From: CAYYNP01 sp964472545
GTDB lineage: Bacteria; Planctomycetota; Planctomycetia; Pirellulales; Thermoguttaceae
Direction of reading: 5' to 3'
Assembly: GCA_964472545.1 (NCBI GenBank)
Contig: CAYYNP010000028.1
Coordinates: forward strand, 1 to 55,664
DNA: 55,664 nt
Under the pieces are notes generated by a model that was not told where the DNA came from, ran no database searches, and saw only the letters and a program-made list of their open reading frames with translations. Numbering within the stretch: the first letter of the stretch is position 1; each line of letters begins with the position of its first letter. Position numbers and translations under genes: made by a program. Below are positions 1 through 7,956 of the stretch, one piece after another.

Positions 1-287
1 TAGCCGTTCTTCTTGAGCATCAGGCCGAAGAACTTCTTAGCATCGTGCGTGACCAAGTCCATCTCGATGCCGTCGTGAACGCCCATCTTCTCGACGGTCT
101 CTTCGCCCGGATCGAGACCGACGACTTGCTCCAGCGGCAATAGATGCACGCCGCGCAAGTCGAAATCGGAATCCGCCGACGGAAAGCCGTAGAGGTGTGC
201 ACCGCTGATCGTCGCGAACAGAAGCGCGTAGGGATGGTCGGAAAGGCGGAAGGATGAAGGCGGAAGGATGAAGTTGCCGTTGGCCAT
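1..287 (-). CDS. YcgL-type nucleotidyltransferase, partial (runs off left edge)
   Basis: The first 95 codons of a polymerase-beta-superfamily nucleotidyltransferase (COG3541/YcgL type), cut by the window edge. Around residues 29-46 it reads GAHLYGFPSADSDFDLRG, the family's G-S/A-x-x-x-G followed by a D-x-D metal-binding pair (D41, D43). It is a paralogue of the complete gene at 676-1617. The ATG lies 1 nt after the stop of the S23 gene, so the two are probably co-transcribed. Residues 6-14 are encoded by a heptamer array (245-272), so this N-terminus may be a replacement rather than the ancestral one. The substrate of the family is unknown. Confidence 0.8.
   Translation of the reverse strand, partial: MANGNFILPPSSFRLSDHPYALLFATISGAHLYGFPSADSDFDLRGVHLLPLEQVVGLDPGEETVEKMGVHDGIEMDLVTHDAKKFFGLMLKKNG
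245..272 (+). repeat. Heptamer array, left flank of S23 gene
   Basis: Four 7-base units in phase: GGCGGAA, GGATGAA, GGCGGAA, GGATGAA. It lies inside the start of the partial nucleotidyltransferase gene, 17 nt beyond the S23 stop codon. Its orientation is opposite to the array at 647-681 on the other side of the S23 gene. Confidence 0.9.
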
Positions 288-288
288 G

Positions 289-651
289 TTACTTCTTCTT
301 TGCGTTCTTGACGCAGGTGACGAGGATTGCGGTCAGTTCTTCGATCTCGGTGCTAAGATCCGCAAGTCTCTTCTTTGCGACGATCTCGGAATCACCCAGT
401 AGTTCGATCCAGTAGCCGGTTTCTTCGAGTTCTTGCAGTCCGACTTCGATCTTGCTGATGAACTCGGCATTCGAACGAGCACGCATCGCTTCACGATAGT
501 GCGCACCGACCGATGCCCCCGATCTCAGCACTTGCCTGCCCAAAATCTGCGCTTCCGTCGACTTCGGCAATGCCGAATACAGCCGAATGATCCGCAACGC
601 AAACCGCTTCGTGCGAACCTTCAGATCAACTCCCCCCTTTGTCTTCTTCAT
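289..651 (-). CDS. Four-helix-bundle protein, S23/IVP family
   Basis: A 120-residue, mostly helical basic protein. Features typical of the S23 (23S rRNA intervening-sequence) / TIGR02436 family are LRSGASVGAHYREA near residues 43-56 and a C-terminal amphipathic helix with ELEETGYWIELL. The family includes Avd, the accessory protein of diversity-generating retroelements, but no reverse transcriptase or template repeat is present here. The ATG sits inside a heptamer unit (GGATGAA). The gene lies between two nucleotidyltransferase genes on the same strand, with 24 nt upstream and 1 nt downstream. Inverted heptamer arrays bracket it, as a mobile cassette might be. The biochemical function is unknown. 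Confidence 0.88.
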   Translation of the reverse strand: MKKTKGGVDLKVRTKRFALRIIRLYSALPKSTEAQILGRQVLRSGASVGAHYREAMRARSNAEFISKIEVGLQELEETGYWIELLGDSEIVAKKRLADLSTEIEELTAILVTCVKNAKKK

Positions 652-681
652 CCTTCATCCTTCATCCCTCCTCCCTCATCC
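647..681 (-). repeat. Heptamer array, right flank of S23 gene
   Basis: On the minus strand this reads GGATGAG, GGAGGAG, then GGATGAA three times: five units in exact 7-base phase. It contains both the stop codon of the upstream nucleotidyltransferase (676-678) and the ATG of the S23 gene (649-651). It is inverted relative to the array at 245-272. Confidence 0.9.
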
Positions 682-1617
682 TTCTAATGCTCCCCTTCGT
701 GCTTTCAGCAAGAACTCGTTCGCCCGCTCGTAATCCGGTCGCTCCGGCAGGTTCGTTTTCTCCAGCGCCCGGTCGAACTCCTCGTGCAGCCACTTTCGCC
801 AGGCTTCGACCTCGTCGAACGGCATCTCGCCGCTCTTGACGGCCAGAAGCTGCTCACGGTGTGGGCCCACGTCGACCGGTACGAAGCCTTCGCGCAGCAC
901 GTGGATGCCGGAGAGCAGCAGGCGGATCAGGTGCATCACGTGCTTCGGTTTCACCTTGCCCTTATTGCGGACGTCGGCCTGCATTCGCTTGAACTGCGAC
1001 ATCACGTAGCCGTTGTACGTCTGATAGACGATCCGCGAGAGGAAGATCTCCCGCATGTCGAGCAACTCCCGGGCAAGCGGCGTGGCGTGTTCGACCAGCG
1101 GCGTGTAGAGACATTCCAGGATGTTGGGGTTTCCCTTCAAGGCCATGATCAGAAACTTCTGGATCTCCCAATAGGCCTCCTCGGTTTCGTCGTTTTCCAA
1201 CTGCTCGGGCACGCCGTAGAGCGACCAGTGCAACTCGGCCGGCGGCAGGTAGATGCCGCGCCGGTCGGTGTCGGACTCGTCGTTGTCGAGGCCGAACGCC
1301 CGCGAGCCGACCACGCAACGATAGATCACCCGGTCGAACAGCCCGTGCGTCGAGAGCGTCTTGTTCGAGTCGTTGATGGCGCCCTGCTTGTATTCGGCCA
1401 GCAGCATCAGGTTGTCGTGGTTTATCGGCGCCTCGAACCCGTCGACGAACCGCACCCGATACGCGTGCTGCCGGTCGCGAGGCGCACGCACTACCACGCC
1501 GACCGCCCCGGCCGGATGCATGGTCTTCCCTTGGGACCCTTGCACTCGCTTCAGCGCGACGACCTGCGTTCCCACGGAGTAGATGAGGTGGGGGCTGTTG
1601 TGGACGCGGTTTTTCAT
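676..1617 (-). CDS. YcgL-type nucleotidyltransferase (polymerase-beta superfamily)
   Basis: A complete 313-residue gene. The ATG at 1617 is preferred; an upstream in-frame ATG at 1641 is possible. Residues 10-75 look like a small SH3/KOW-type beta barrel. The nucleotidyltransferase core follows, with GSRAFGLDNDESDTDRRG (residues 104-121), the G-S...D-x-D-x-x-G signature with metal ligands D116 and D118. The helical second half includes KPKHVMHLIRLLLSG, typical of COG3541 proteins. The likely activity is nucleotide transfer to an unknown acceptor. It heads a three-gene minus-strand operon with the S23 gene and the partial paralogue. Its stop codon falls in the heptamer array. Confidence 0.85.
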   Translation of the reverse strand: MKNRVHNSPHLIYSVGTQVVALKRVQGSQGKTMHPAGAVGVVVRAPRDRQHAYRVRFVDGFEAPINHDNLMLLAEYKQGAINDSNKTLSTHGLFDRVIYRCVVGSRAFGLDNDESDTDRRGIYLPPAELHWSLYGVPEQLENDETEEAYWEIQKFLIMALKGNPNILECLYTPLVEHATPLARELLDMREIFLSRIVYQTYNGYVMSQFKRMQADVRNKGKVKPKHVMHLIRLLLSGIHVLREGFVPVDVGPHREQLLAVKSGEMPFDEVEAWRKWLHEEFDRALEKTNLPERPDYERANEFLLKARRGALEG

Positions 1618-1825
1618 TGGCACTCCCGCTCCGGCCGCCATCCACCGTCTTCACGTTTCTCGGAAGAAGGTGACGTAGTAAGGCTCTATCAGGGTGTCGG
1701 GCTTGTGTGGAGCCTGACCACCCCCCGGAAAATAGCCGCTTGACGGCGGATGAGTCAATACGAACGCATGCTCTGGCAGCACGTCTCAGGCGGGGCCGTC
1801 AGTTGGGCATTCGCCAGAAGGAGCG

Positions 1826-3838
1826 CTACGATTCCGCGCCGGACGGCTCGCTCCCGTCGAGCCACGCCCAAATCGCCGCCGCGCGGACGTCGGCCGGGGC
1901 CGCCTCGGCTTCGTCGGCCTGCGGTACGGTGATCAGCTTCAACGCGTTGAAGAAGAAGGCCGGGTGGTTCCGGGCGAGGATCTGATCGGTGGCGTTGACG
2001 TTCTTGTCGCGGTTGTAGTCGTAGGGGTCGTCCAGCGGCGCGGGGTCGAAGAAGAAGTGGGGATTGTTTCGCGCGGCGATCTGGTCGGTGGCGTTGACGA
2101 ACGTGTTGACGGTCGAATCGCCACCCTCGCCGATCGCGTTGCCGAAGTAGAAGACGTCCGCCGACGTGAGGCCCGTATTCTCGCCGGGCAACACGGTCAC
2201 TTGCAGCCACTGTTGCTCGATGGCATTGTCTTCCCAGAGGAGCGTCACCCGGTCGGAACCGCCGTCACCCGCGCCGCGGCGGGCCGAGATGCTCGTCGGT
2301 GCCGGCGCGGCCGCCCAGGCGTCCGGCGTGTTGTCGTTGCCCACGCGGAACTCGAAGTCGGCGGCCGTGGGCGTTGCGTCGTCGGGCAGGCCGGCCACGT
2401 CGATCATCAGGCCGTTGATGCCGCGGTCGTAGCTGGTGTAGTTGGCAAACGTGGCCGTTTCGCCTGGCATCAGCGGCGTCTTGTCCGGGGCCACGGCCCC
2501 GTCGTCCGCGGCGTCGGCGTCCGGGCTTCTGCCGTCGAAGGCCGAGTTGTTGTAGAAAACGTGGCGCCCGGCGATCGTCGCGCCCTGGTCGGCGTCGTCG
2601 TTGAGAATCGCACCGGTGCCGAAGCCGTTGGTGATCACCGCGCCGCCGGTGGCGTTGCTCAACAACACGGCGAAGATCTCGTCGGGCTCCACGCGTGTGT
2701 CGCCGTTGACCTCGACCGTGACGTGTTGCGTGCCCGGCTCGGTGAACGTCAACACGTGTCCGGCGACCGCTTGGTAGTCGCCGTCGCCGGTTTCGTCTTG
2801 GGCCGTGCCGGCCATCGTATCGACCCGCACGGTGACCGGCGCGAGCACGGTGCCGGTGACCGTAACCGGGAACTCGAAGGCGGTGGTGCCGGCGTCGCCT
2901 TCGAAGCCGGCGGCCGGGCCGATGGAGATCTCCGGCGGTTCGAGCGTCCCGGAGACCTCGATCGAGCCGGCAACGGTTTCGAAGTTGTTCACCGTCCGCA
3001 CTTGCCCGTCGTTGAAGCGGAGGAAGTCGAACTCGACGTCGAACGAACCGGAGACGTCGGCGGCCACGTCGAAGATCAACCGAAACAGCCCGGCGCCGTC
3101 GGTCAGCGTGACTTCGGGGACGTCCAGCAGGAAATCGGAGACGAGCTTGATCCGCGGATCGGCCGTGCCGAAGAACCCCGGCTCTTGACCGGGCATCAGC
3201 GAATCGGGGGCCTCGACTGCGTCGACGAGCACCACGCCCGCGTTGGCCGGGCTGACGCGGACAAACGCGCTGTAGCCGGCAATCGGCTGGGCCATCGCGC
3301 CGGGTACGTCGATCACCACGTCGAGCGAGCCGCGGGCCGGGGCCACCGGATCGCTGCGAATGGCCGCGCTGCCGACAGTGACCGTGAAGTCCTCGAGCAA
3401 TCCGGCGTCGATCGTGGGTTCGTCGGTGCCGCCGATGGTGAAGGCTTCCGTGCAGCCGTCGACCGGGTTAACGTCGCTGTCCGAGGCATCATCGCCCAGG
3501 TCTCGATGGGTGAAGGAGTGCCCGGAGGGAAGCGTGAATTCCGCAACGTATTGCCCGTCGTTCACCCCGCCGAATGCGTAGGCTCCGCCGTTGGCCGTCG
3601 TGGTGGCGTCGAGCACGGCGGAGCTACCGGCGGCGTGCAGACTGACGTCGACGCCGTCGACGCCCGGTTCGCCGGGGTCTTGCTGGCCGTTGGCGTTGAG
3701 ATCCAGCCAGACCAGATCGCCGAGGGTTGCGGTGAGCAACCGCCGCGTTTCGAGCGGCTCGATGCGCAGCCTGCGCTGAAAAGGGGTAGACCGGCGGCGG
3801 CCGGACCGTGGCATTCGCTGTGCCGTTGGGGCAATCAT
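1826..3838 (-). CDS. Secreted LEPR-XLL-type protein with SdrD_B, Calx-beta and dockerin-like domains
   Basis: About 670 residues from the ATG at 3838 (ATG at 3814 equally possible). The basic N-terminus contains IEPLETRRLLTA, a variant of the planctomycete LEPR-x-LL export motif. An SdrD_B-like repeat follows (GDLVWLDLNANGQQDPGEPG), then a cohesin-like beta domain (about residues 160-300) and a Calx-beta domain (about 305-420) ending in TGAILNDDAD. The C-terminus has two EF-hand-like dockerin repeats sharing VNATDQI and ARN. This architecture suits a cell-surface or secreted protein assembled by calcium-dependent contacts; the partner is unknown. It stands alone, with no clear ribosome-binding site. 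Confidence 0.82.
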   Translation of the reverse strand: MIAPTAQRMPRSGRRRSTPFQRRLRIEPLETRRLLTATLGDLVWLDLNANGQQDPGEPGVDGVDVSLHAAGSSAVLDATTTANGGAYAFGGVNDGQYVAEFTLPSGHSFTHRDLGDDASDSDVNPVDGCTEAFTIGGTDEPTIDAGLLEDFTVTVGSAAIRSDPVAPARGSLDVVIDVPGAMAQPIAGYSAFVRVSPANAGVVLVDAVEAPDSLMPGQEPGFFGTADPRIKLVSDFLLDVPEVTLTDGAGLFRLIFDVAADVSGSFDVEFDFLRFNDGQVRTVNNFETVAGSIEVSGTLEPPEISIGPAAGFEGDAGTTAFEFPVTVTGTVLAPVTVRVDTMAGTAQDETGDGDYQAVAGHVLTFTEPGTQHVTVEVNGDTRVEPDEIFAVLLSNATGGAVITNGFGTGAILNDDADQGATIAGRHVFYNNSAFDGRSPDADAADDGAVAPDKTPLMPGETATFANYTSYDRGINGLMIDVAGLPDDATPTAADFEFRVGNDNTPDAWAAAPAPTSISARRGAGDGGSDRVTLLWEDNAIEQQWLQVTVLPGENTGLTSADVFYFGNAIGEGGDSTVNTFVNATDQIAARNNPHFFFDPAPLDDPYDYNRDKNVNATDQILARNHPAFFFNALKLITVPQADEAEAAPADVRAAAIWAWLDGSEPSGAES

Positions 3839-4059
3839 GGCGAGCAGGTTGGGGAGATGCCGGCCGTTCCAAAGCCGGCATGGGCTTGACTGACCACCGT
3901 CACGCATCGCCGGAAAGCCCATCCCTACAGAGGGGGCCAGGCCGTCCGGCAAGGTGCCCCATGACCTCCTATTGTATCACGCTCGATCAACTATGTCGCG
4001 TTGCTGACCAGCTTTTTGCAGGGAAAATGCGGCCGCAAATACACCCATATGGTGTACGC

Positions 4060-5184
4060 CTATTTGTCGACGGAGGTAGCTGTCGCGGTGGCAATTCCGA
4101 CCCACTGTCGCAACGGCTTGGGTACTGCCTCGTCGAGTTGGGAGACATGGGGGACTCGTTTAGGCGGTTCGGCCCAGCGTTCGAACATCTGGCGTGCTTC
4201 AACCCCCCGCAGGCTGCCCAGCGTGCCGCTGAGCAACAGGTTCTTGATCGACTGCACGTGGGCCCGATCGAGACGGCCCGGCGGCACCAATTCCATCCAA
4301 CGGGCGAGCGCTTCGGGCACCATGGTCGAATTTCGGCTGCACGCCTGTTCGCAAAGCCGGTAGACTTGCTCTTCCGACAACGCGCTGCTGTGCTGCTCCA
4401 GCAGCCGGCAGATCCGGTGCAGAGCGGCCGGCGAGATACGGCTGTCGTCGTCGAAGTACCAGATCACGTCTTGATCGATGGCCCAGCGCACGTCTTCGAC
4501 GGTTGCCCCTTGGCCGATCATGCATCGCAGCGAATTGAGTCCGCCGCGTTCTACCGGCGGCAAGTCGTTGAGGGCCCGGAGCATCGCGTCGTAGCCGGGT
4601 TTGCCGGCCTCGGTGCAGAATTCCGATAACGAGCACGAACGCTCGTCGCCTAGGGTGAGTACGAATTCCGCGGGTAAGACCACGTCGCTGCCGTCGCAGA
4701 CACAGACGGTGGCCAGCGTCGTGACGCAGCGTGCGTCGGGCCATGGCCCCAGACGCGCCAGCAACGCCTCGGCGCCTTCTCGCAGGCGGTCGAAATGCCC
4801 TTGGCTGAGTTCCCGGCTGCGCCGCGGCGCGTGGGCCTCGAGGGCGTTGTAGACTTCGCCGGGTAGGACTTCCAGGGCCGATATCACTTGCAGGAAGATG
4901 GGCGTCTCCGCCTCGCGAATCTGCCGACGCCGCGCCGCCGCCGTCCGGCCTCCGTCGTCGGTGGGTTTCTGAAGCGTCTGAAATCGCCTTTGAAGCGCCG
5001 CCAGCCGCTGCTGGAACTGCCCTAGGGCCTCGCGCTGTGCCAAGGCGTGTTCGGTGGGAAGAAACGGGGCCAACGATCGGAGAAACCGCTTAAGCGGCAC
5101 CTCGCCGCCGAGCCAGAAAACCAACTCGGCAAGCCACGACCAGAGCGGCGGCAGACATCGGCCGGCCGTCTGTTTGCCGAGCAC
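4060..5184 (-). CDS. Unrecognised protein, probably truncated at its 5' end
   Basis: About 374 residues if a GTG at 5184 is used. No ATG occurs in this reading frame near the apparent N-terminus. The sequence begins with a hydrophobic stretch (LWSWLAELVFWLGGEVPLKR). Next is a Gln/Arg-rich probable coiled coil (about residues 55-90), then a globular alpha-helical part with repeated VYRLCEQA and LARWMEL helices. I recognise no family. It faces the plus-strand gene at 5258 head to head with no room for two promoters, and both lack start codons. I infer that a rearrangement removed the beginnings of both. Confidence 0.5.
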   Translation of the reverse strand: MLGKQTAGRCLPPLWSWLAELVFWLGGEVPLKRFLRSLAPFLPTEHALAQREALGQFQQRLAALQRRFQTLQKPTDDGGRTAAARRRQIREAETPIFLQVISALEVLPGEVYNALEAHAPRRSRELSQGHFDRLREGAEALLARLGPWPDARCVTTLATVCVCDGSDVVLPAEFVLTLGDERSCSLSEFCTEAGKPGYDAMLRALNDLPPVERGGLNSLRCMIGQGATVEDVRWAIDQDVIWYFDDDSRISPAALHRICRLLEQHSSALSEEQVYRLCEQACSRNSTMVPEALARWMELVPPGRLDRAHVQSIKNLLLSGTLGSLRGVEARQMFERWAEPPKRVPHVSQLDEAVPKPLRQWVGIATATATSVDK

Positions 5185-5257
5185 TTCATTGCGCTGCTCG
5201 GCCGCGCGGGCGGAAACGGCAAACGGCGACGCCAACGCGGACCCGAAGCGGGTCGAG

Positions 5258-6103
5258 GTGATCGAGAAGATTCGGGACACGTTCAACAAAGTAGGCAAGG
5301 GCGAAATCTCCCCCGGACAGGCCGACGCTGCGCTACGTAAGGCGCTGCCGAACATCCCCGACGTGTCGCTGGAGAAGGCTACGCGAATGGTCGACGCCAA
5401 CCTGGAGGCCAGCGTGAAATACCGCACGCCGATTCCGGCCGATGACTTGGCACGCAGCACCGGTGCGGACGCCGGCCCCAAACCGGCCGTTTCCGGCGAC
5501 GACGCGATCAAAGCCCCGGCGCAACCGTCGAGTGCCCGGCGAGCGTTCGGCCACGCCACCGACGCAGCCACGATCAATCACTACTACCAGCAGAATCTCG
5601 ACGCGGGCCTGACTCACGTTGAGGCCCTGGGGGTGGCCACCGGCCAGACCTTTGCCGGCAACGCCGCGATCGCCAGCGGCATCGCGGATCCCCGCAGCGC
5701 CATGGCCGGCAGCGACGTGGCCATGGAGAGCATGTCGTCGTTCCAGCAGGAGGTCGCCGCCGGACAACACGGCGTCGCCCTGCAAGGCTTAGACCACGTG
5801 ATCTCCTCGGCCTCGAACCTGGTCAACGATCCGTCGACCACCGTGGGCGGCTTCGTCAACGACGTGAGGGACATCTACGAGCACGGCGTCGGCGATGGCT
5901 ACTGGCAGGAGTCGCTGACCCATACGCAACAGGTGATCGAAAAGACGCCCTTGGTCGGCACCGTCGTCAGCGGCTACAAAGCGGCCTATCAAGAGGGGCT
6001 CGGCGGCATCGCGGAAGGGGCCTGGGCACTCGGCGGCGAGGGCATCGACGCCGTGGGCAACGCCGCCAGCAGCGCGGCCAACTACCTCCGGAGCTTCTTC
6101 TAG
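5258..6103 (+). pseudogene. 5'-truncated unrecognised Ala/Gly-rich protein
   Basis: The open frame is convincing from about 5220 (ANGDANADPKRVEVIEK) to the stop at 6103, but it has no ATG. The GTG at 5258 (VIEKIRDTFNK) is the best remaining start, giving about 281 residues. The C-terminal half is rich in small residues with amphipathic segments (GIAEGAWALGGEGIDAVGN), like some secreted or membrane-interacting proteins, but I recognise no domain. It lies 10 nt upstream of the zinc-ribbon gene, so it was probably first in the plus-strand operon 5258-9076. Missing 5' sequence fits the breakpoint proposed at 5184-5258. Confidence 0.5.
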
Positions 6104-6113
6104 GAGAGCAATC

Positions 6114-7208
6114 ATGCCCGGCTACATCTTCGATAACGATCAGATCCGCGCACTGCTGGCTCAGGCAGAGATCGGCGACCCGGGCCCCGGCTCTCCGCTT
6201 AAGTTGCTGCCGGAGACCGGCGGCCCGTTGCACGCGGACGATCCTCGCTTCAGCGACCTGGCCGCCCAGTGCGTGCTCCAGCGGGACGGAGACGACTGGC
6301 GCGTCAACTTGCTGTTGCGCGCCGTATTAGGCGCCTGTGCTCAGCCGGAGGAAGTGATCAGCGTGGGGGTCGACGCGGAGTCTCATCCGGGCTATGCCTT
6401 GGTGCGGCGGGGGGAACTTTGGAGCGAATGCACGGTGGGGCGCGACGGCGCGACGAAGCTCTACTTCCCGCTCTCGCGTTCGACCGCCATCCTCTCGCTG
6501 ATCGGTGCACTCTCCGGCGACGCGCCCGAGCCGCCGCCGAGCGGTTTCCGTTTCGTGGGGCCGGCCGAAGACGCCTTCGTATTGGCGGCCGTGTTGCGGG
6601 CGTATCGGGAGTATCCGCCGGACATCGCCTTTTCGCGACTGGCCGGCGCCGTGGCCGAAGCCGCCAAGATGCCCGCCTTCGCCGCCGCTTTCACCACGGT
6701 CGCCGGCCCGGAGCCGATCGAGCGTTTGGCCGCGTCGCCCGAAGCGGTCGAGGCCTCGATCGGACGTCTGGTCGTGGCCAAGCACCTGCGCAACCACAGC
6801 GGCACGATTCGCCCGTCGTCGGTGGCCGAAGCCGTCTTGGGCGAACTGCCCTCGGCCCGATTTGGCGTCACGCGAACCGTGATGGACGACGGCCGCGCGG
6901 CGTCGCACAACATCCAAGTCACCAAGATCGGCGACCGGAAGGCGGTCTTTCGCATCCGGTCGGCCGACGGCCGAGCGCCGCAGTTCGAGTGGGTCGAGAT
7001 GAACCGGCAGCAGATCCGCGCGATGATCGCGGCCCTGTTGCTGCCGGAAGAAGCGTGGCAGCCGGAAGCGGCCGCGTCGAGCGTCGACGCACCGCCGCGT
7101 CCCGCGACGCCGGTTTTCCCCAACCCTGACTGCGGTGAGAATCTGTCGGCGGGCATGAAATTCTGTACGTCGTGCGGCACGCGCATCACGTCGGCCGCTA
7201 CACCTTAG
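6114..7208 (+). CDS. Uncharacterised protein with C-terminal zinc ribbon
   Basis: 364 residues, ATG 10 nt after the previous stop with GGAGAG just upstream. Most of the protein is an unrecognised alpha/beta domain. The end is a zinc-ribbon-like segment (PDCGENLSAGMKFCTSCGTR). The second CxxC is intact, but the first knuckle reads NPDCG rather than CxxC, so metal binding may be lost. The next gene also starts with a zinc ribbon and carries a vWA domain, and a PP2C remnant follows. Zinc-ribbon/vWA/PP2C sets occur in bacterial phosphorylation-linked conflict or secretion loci. Role by context only. Confidence 0.6.
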   Translation: MPGYIFDNDQIRALLAQAEIGDPGPGSPLKLLPETGGPLHADDPRFSDLAAQCVLQRDGDDWRVNLLLRAVLGACAQPEEVISVGVDAESHPGYALVRRGELWSECTVGRDGATKLYFPLSRSTAILSLIGALSGDAPEPPPSGFRFVGPAEDAFVLAAVLRAYREYPPDIAFSRLAGAVAEAAKMPAFAAAFTTVAGPEPIERLAASPEAVEASIGRLVVAKHLRNHSGTIRPSSVAEAVLGELPSARFGVTRTVMDDGRAASHNIQVTKIGDRKAVFRIRSADGRAPQFEWVEMNRQQIRAMIAALLLPEEAWQPEAAASSVDAPPRPATPVFPNPDCGENLSAGMKFCTSCGTRITSAATP

Positions 7209-7265
7209 ACTGAAATCCGAACCTTCAGAGCATACGCGTGAACGATACGCTAAGGAGAATCGACC

Positions 7266-7956
7266 ATGAACTGTGCGAAATGCAGCGAACCCTTGGGCGA
7301 GAACGATCTCTTCTGCGGTGAGTGTGGACAACGCACGGCCCGAGAGGCACCGCCGGAGCCTGCCCCACCTGAGCCAACGCAGCCGGATCCCATATCGCCC
7401 AACGATCCCGCGCCCGACTTCTCCACGATCCCAAAGCCCTCGCTTCCGCCGGCGGTCGACGATCGCGACGAGGACCGGGACTTGCCCAGCGGCCCGCCGC
7501 CGCAGGAAGGCTCGTACGACGCGGAGATATCGCGGCTGAACCCCGGCTGCTTGATCTTCTTGATCGACCAGTCGGGCTCGATGGCCTGGAAGATCGCCGG
7601 CGGCGACGGACAGTAGAAGAAGGCCGCCGTGGCCGACGCCATCAACCGGCTGCTCTACAACACCGTGTTGCGCCGCAGCAAGGAGGGCCGCCCGAAGCCG
7701 TACTTCGACATCGGCGTGATCGGCTACGGCATCGAAGACGGCGTGCAGAGTGCCTTCGACTCGGACTTGGTTTCCGTATCCGACCTGCCGGACCTGGCCA
7801 AGCGTTCGGAGGTTCGCAAGCAGCTCGTGTCCGACGGCGCCGGCGGCACGCGGGAGGTCGAGATGGAGTTTCCCATCTGGCTCGAGCCGATCGCCCAGAA
7901 CAAGACCTACATGAACGAGGCCTTCGAGCGGGCGTTGGCGGCGGTGAGCCCGCACG
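7266..7956 (+). pseudogene. Zinc-ribbon vWA-domain protein, broken by in-frame TAG and 3' truncation
   Basis: Starts MNCAKCSEPLGENDLFCGEC, an intact double-CxxC zinc ribbon, then a Pro-rich linker, then the vWA strand CLIFLIDQSGSM (MIDAS DxSxS). A TAG at 7614-7616 interrupts the frame immediately after IAGGDGQ. The same frame then resumes as a normal vWA domain (AVADAINRLLYNTVLRR, then GVIGYG, through NEAFERALAAVSP). At about 7950 it runs into PP2C-like sequence in another frame, so the end of the vWA domain is missing. TerY-like vWA proteins normally act with a kinase and a PP2C. Sequencing error could explain the stop but not the missing segment. Confidence 0.75.

Noticed and set aside
289..651. 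Diversity-generating retroelement (S23 protein as Avd)
   Set aside because: No reverse transcriptase and no template/variable repeat pair within the window.
1964..3889. Long plus-strand ORF (641 codons) opposite the dockerin protein
   Set aside because: Antisense shadow of a GC-rich gene: Val/Gly/Arg/His-rich without domains, while the minus strand has clear SdrD_B, Calx-beta and dockerin motifs. The same applies to long antisense frames at 9850-11634, 12187-13737, 43928-45784, 48551-50281 and 52752-54269.
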